The translations under genes and the position numbers were made by a program. The notes below the pieces were generated by a model. It saw only the letters and a list, made by a program, of their open reading frames with translations, did not search any database and was not told the DNA's origin. Source: Candidatus Cloacimonadota bacterium (GTDB taxonomy: Bacteria; Cloacimonadota; Cloacimonadia; Cloacimonadales; Cloacimonadaceae). From it: a stretch of DNA of 7,482 bases. Shown here piece by piece: positions 6,083-7,482 of this stretch (the stretch's first letter is position 1; each line of letters opens with the position of its first letter). The DNA lies in the NCBI GenBank assembly GCA_023228285.1, contig JALOBM010000091.1, positions 1 to 7,482 of the forward strand, given 5' to 3'.

Positions 6083-7432
6083 GTGACGATAATTACGGAT
6101 CTGGTTAAATTTATTCGTAATTCGCCTTTTGAAGTTCTGCCTGAAAACATCTTTGAAGTCAATAAAGCCTCAATGATAGACTGTGTGGGGGTGACCCTCT
6201 CTGGATCAAAAACCAGGGAAGCAGATGTAATCGAACGTTATTTGAAAAACCGGCCCTCATGTGAAGAAGCAGTTGCTGCAGGCAGAGGATGGCAAAGCGA
6301 CATGTCGGGATCTGCTCTCATAAACGGAACAATGGCACATGCTGAAGATTTTGATGACTGTGGACGCGGAGGTCATATAACAGCGGTTTTGGTGCCGGCA
6401 GCCCTTTCTCCGGCTGAGTATTATCACAGGTCGGGAAAGGAATTTATGAGGGCATTGATCCTTGCCAATGAAACGCAGTCAAGGATAGCTCTGTTTGCTG
6501 CTAACGAAATGATGCTTTCAGGCTGGCATTCCACCAGTGTGCTGGGAGTTCTGGGAGCGACAGTTGCAGCAGGCATACTGTCTGATCTGAATGATGAAGA
6601 GTTCATCAGCGCCCTTGGACTTGCTTCTACAAGAGCAAGCGGTCTCATGGTGCATTTCGGGACTATGGCAAAGCCCTATCATGTAGGAATGGCGGCATCA
6701 GCCGGGATCGAGTGTGCACTGCTGGCAAAAGCAGGAATGACAGCCTCATCTGAGGCAATAGAGGGTTTTAATGGCTATACACAAGCTCTGGCAAATAAAA
6801 GGCCCGGAGATGGAGATATAAAATTCGGGGAACCATGGGTAATCGATCAGTGCGGCCTTTACATAAAACGCTACCCGACATGCAGCGCCTCCCATACAGC
6901 ACAGGATGCACTGAAGGGGATAATTGAGGAGAATAAACTTCTTTGGGAAGATATAACTGAAATAACTGTAGGGGTGCCCCAATACACAGAACACTGCCTG
7001 ATACATCCAGATCCTCAGGATGCAGTCCAGGCTCGCTTCTCCATGCCTTTTGCAATGGCAGTGACTGCTGTTAAGGGACAGGTCCGCCTTAGTTCCTTTG
7101 ATGAAAACATTCTGTGGGACAATGATGTGAGGATAATGATGAAAAAAGTAAGGACAGTCCGGGCTCCGGAATTTTCTTATGCTGTCTTCATTGAAAACGA
7201 ACCTGCGATTGTAACCGTTGAGACAAGAGACGGGACTCTCTATAAGAAACGGGTGGACTATGCCGTAGGCTGCAGTCTAAAAAACCCCATGCCAAGAGAG
7301 GCTCTGATGGAGAAATTCATTGACTGTGCTGTGAAGTGCATGGATGAAGAAAAAGTCCGCAGGCTCTTCGTTACCTTGGAAAATATCACAGATACAAATG
7401 ATATGGCAGAAGCAGCCAAATTATTGCTATGA
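6083..7432 (+). CDS. MmgE/PrpD family protein (2-methylcitrate dehydratase / cis-aconitate decarboxylase superfamily)
   Basis: 449 residues from GTG 6083 (456 if ATG 6062 is used), the normal size for MmgE/PrpD. The N-terminal helical domain begins about TDLVKFIRNSP and carries the signature MAHAEDFDD (84-92) followed by GGH (His97 in HITAVLVPA). GWHSTSVLG (147-155) gives His149, MAKPYHVG (195-202) gives Lys197, and IKRYPTCSASH (261-271) gives Lys262. The spacings His149-Lys197 (48) and Lys197-Lys262 (65) equal those I recall for His159, Lys207 and Lys272 of human cis-aconitate decarboxylase, so the active site looks intact. Family members dehydrate 2-methylcitrate, decarboxylate cis-aconitate, or epimerise iminodisuccinate; motifs alone do not choose among these. 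None of the usual methylcitrate-cycle genes (prpB, prpC) is visible here, which makes a standard PrpD role less likely. An alternative start at ATG 6062 has only GAAGGA at 4 bp. The gene overlaps the next one by 4 bases. Confidence 0.9.
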   Translation: MTIITDLVKFIRNSPFEVLPENIFEVNKASMIDCVGVTLSGSKTREADVIERYLKNRPSCEEAVAAGRGWQSDMSGSALINGTMAHAEDFDDCGRGGHITAVLVPAALSPAEYYHRSGKEFMRALILANETQSRIALFAANEMMLSGWHSTSVLGVLGATVAAGILSDLNDEEFISALGLASTRASGLMVHFGTMAKPYHVGMAASAGIECALLAKAGMTASSEAIEGFNGYTQALANKRPGDGDIKFGEPWVIDQCGLYIKRYPTCSASHTAQDALKGIIEENKLLWEDITEITVGVPQYTEHCLIHPDPQDAVQARFSMPFAMAVTAVKGQVRLSSFDENILWDNDVRIMMKKVRTVRAPEFSYAVFIENEPAIVTVETRDGTLYKKRVDYAVGCSLKNPMPREALMEKFIDCAVKCMDEEKVRRLFVTLENITDTNDMAEAAKLLL

Positions 7433-7482
7433 TGGTGAAGCTGCGACAAATACAGTCGTGTGAAGCTATGGTGAAGCAGTTG
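7429..7482 (+). CDS. Start of a further operon gene, truncated by the window edge (unidentified)
   Basis: ATG at 7429 overlaps the TGA stop of the MmgE/PrpD gene (7430-7432) in a classic ATGA translational-coupling arrangement. A second ATG follows at 7432. Eighteen codons remain open to the edge, ending in ...IQSCEAMVKQL. The helix-like SCEAMVKQL resembles the N-terminal start of thiamine-pyrophosphate enzymes of the acetolactate synthase group, which often read like (G)AEALVKALKxEGV, but 18 residues are too few to assign a family. Coupling implies coexpression with the MmgE/PrpD gene. No separate strong ribosome site is visible, which fits reinitiation. Confidence 0.6.
   Translation, partial: MMVKLRQIQSCEAMVKQL

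Noticed and set aside
6746..7055. Two minus-strand open frames over the MmgE/PrpD gene
   Set aside because: They are shadows of conserved family motifs on the plus strand, overlap each other, and have low-quality protein sequences.
7432..7482. Repeated GTGAAGC (7435, 7460, 7471) as the start of a repeat array
   Set aside because: The spacings differ (25 and 11) and the copies fall inside an open reading frame coupled to the previous gene. Coding sequence explains them better.
1..7482. CRISPR array, tRNA/rRNA genes, insertion sequence
   Set aside because: No regularly spaced repeats of suitable length, no cloverleaf or rRNA sequence, and no transposase were seen on either strand.

Overview
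The window holds a plus-strand catabolic gene cluster from a bacterium of moderate GC content with strong Shine-Dalgarno sites and sigma70-type promoters. The mix of genes (FCD-type GntR regulator, NhaC-family antiporter, saccharopine reductase-like enzyme, threonine aldolase, MmgE/PrpD protein) suits an anaerobic amino-acid or organic-acid fermenter. Synergistota or a Firmicute would fit, but that placement is impression, not proof.

Layout: (1) 2-235 is the C-terminal end of a GlcD-type FAD-linked oxidase. (2) 236-782 has no convincing gene. It contains a GC-richer block with 11-nt tandem repeats, then an AT-rich promoter zone. (3) 783-1499 encodes a GntR/FCD regulator. (4) 1500-1963 is intergenic and carries a near-consensus promoter (TTGACA-N17-TATCAT) followed by a roughly 165-nt leader with three short palindromes. 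(5) 1964-4841 encodes an NhaC-family transporter and a Lys9-like saccharopine dehydrogenase 31 bp apart. (6) 4842-4984 contains a 15-bp perfect hairpin and a second palindrome. (7) 4985-7432 encodes a low-specificity threonine aldolase and an MmgE/PrpD-family enzyme. (8) A further gene starts at 7429, overlaps the MmgE stop codon by ATGA, and runs off the window.

How the parts may work together: a near-palindromic TTGGATAC(A/G)A element lies just upstream of the regulator gene and again just downstream of the transporter promoter. It resembles the TTGTATACAA-type sites of FCD GntR proteins, so the regulator probably controls itself and the operon. The operon pairs an ion-coupled carrier with an enzyme that cleaves a secondary-amine dicarboxylate (saccharopine-like) into an amino acid and a semialdehyde, a beta-hydroxy-amino-acid aldolase, and an MmgE/PrpD enzyme with its predicted catalytic residues intact. 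Uptake and fermentation of an opine-like or hydroxy-amino-acid substrate is a reasonable hypothesis. The actual substrate cannot be read from the sequence.
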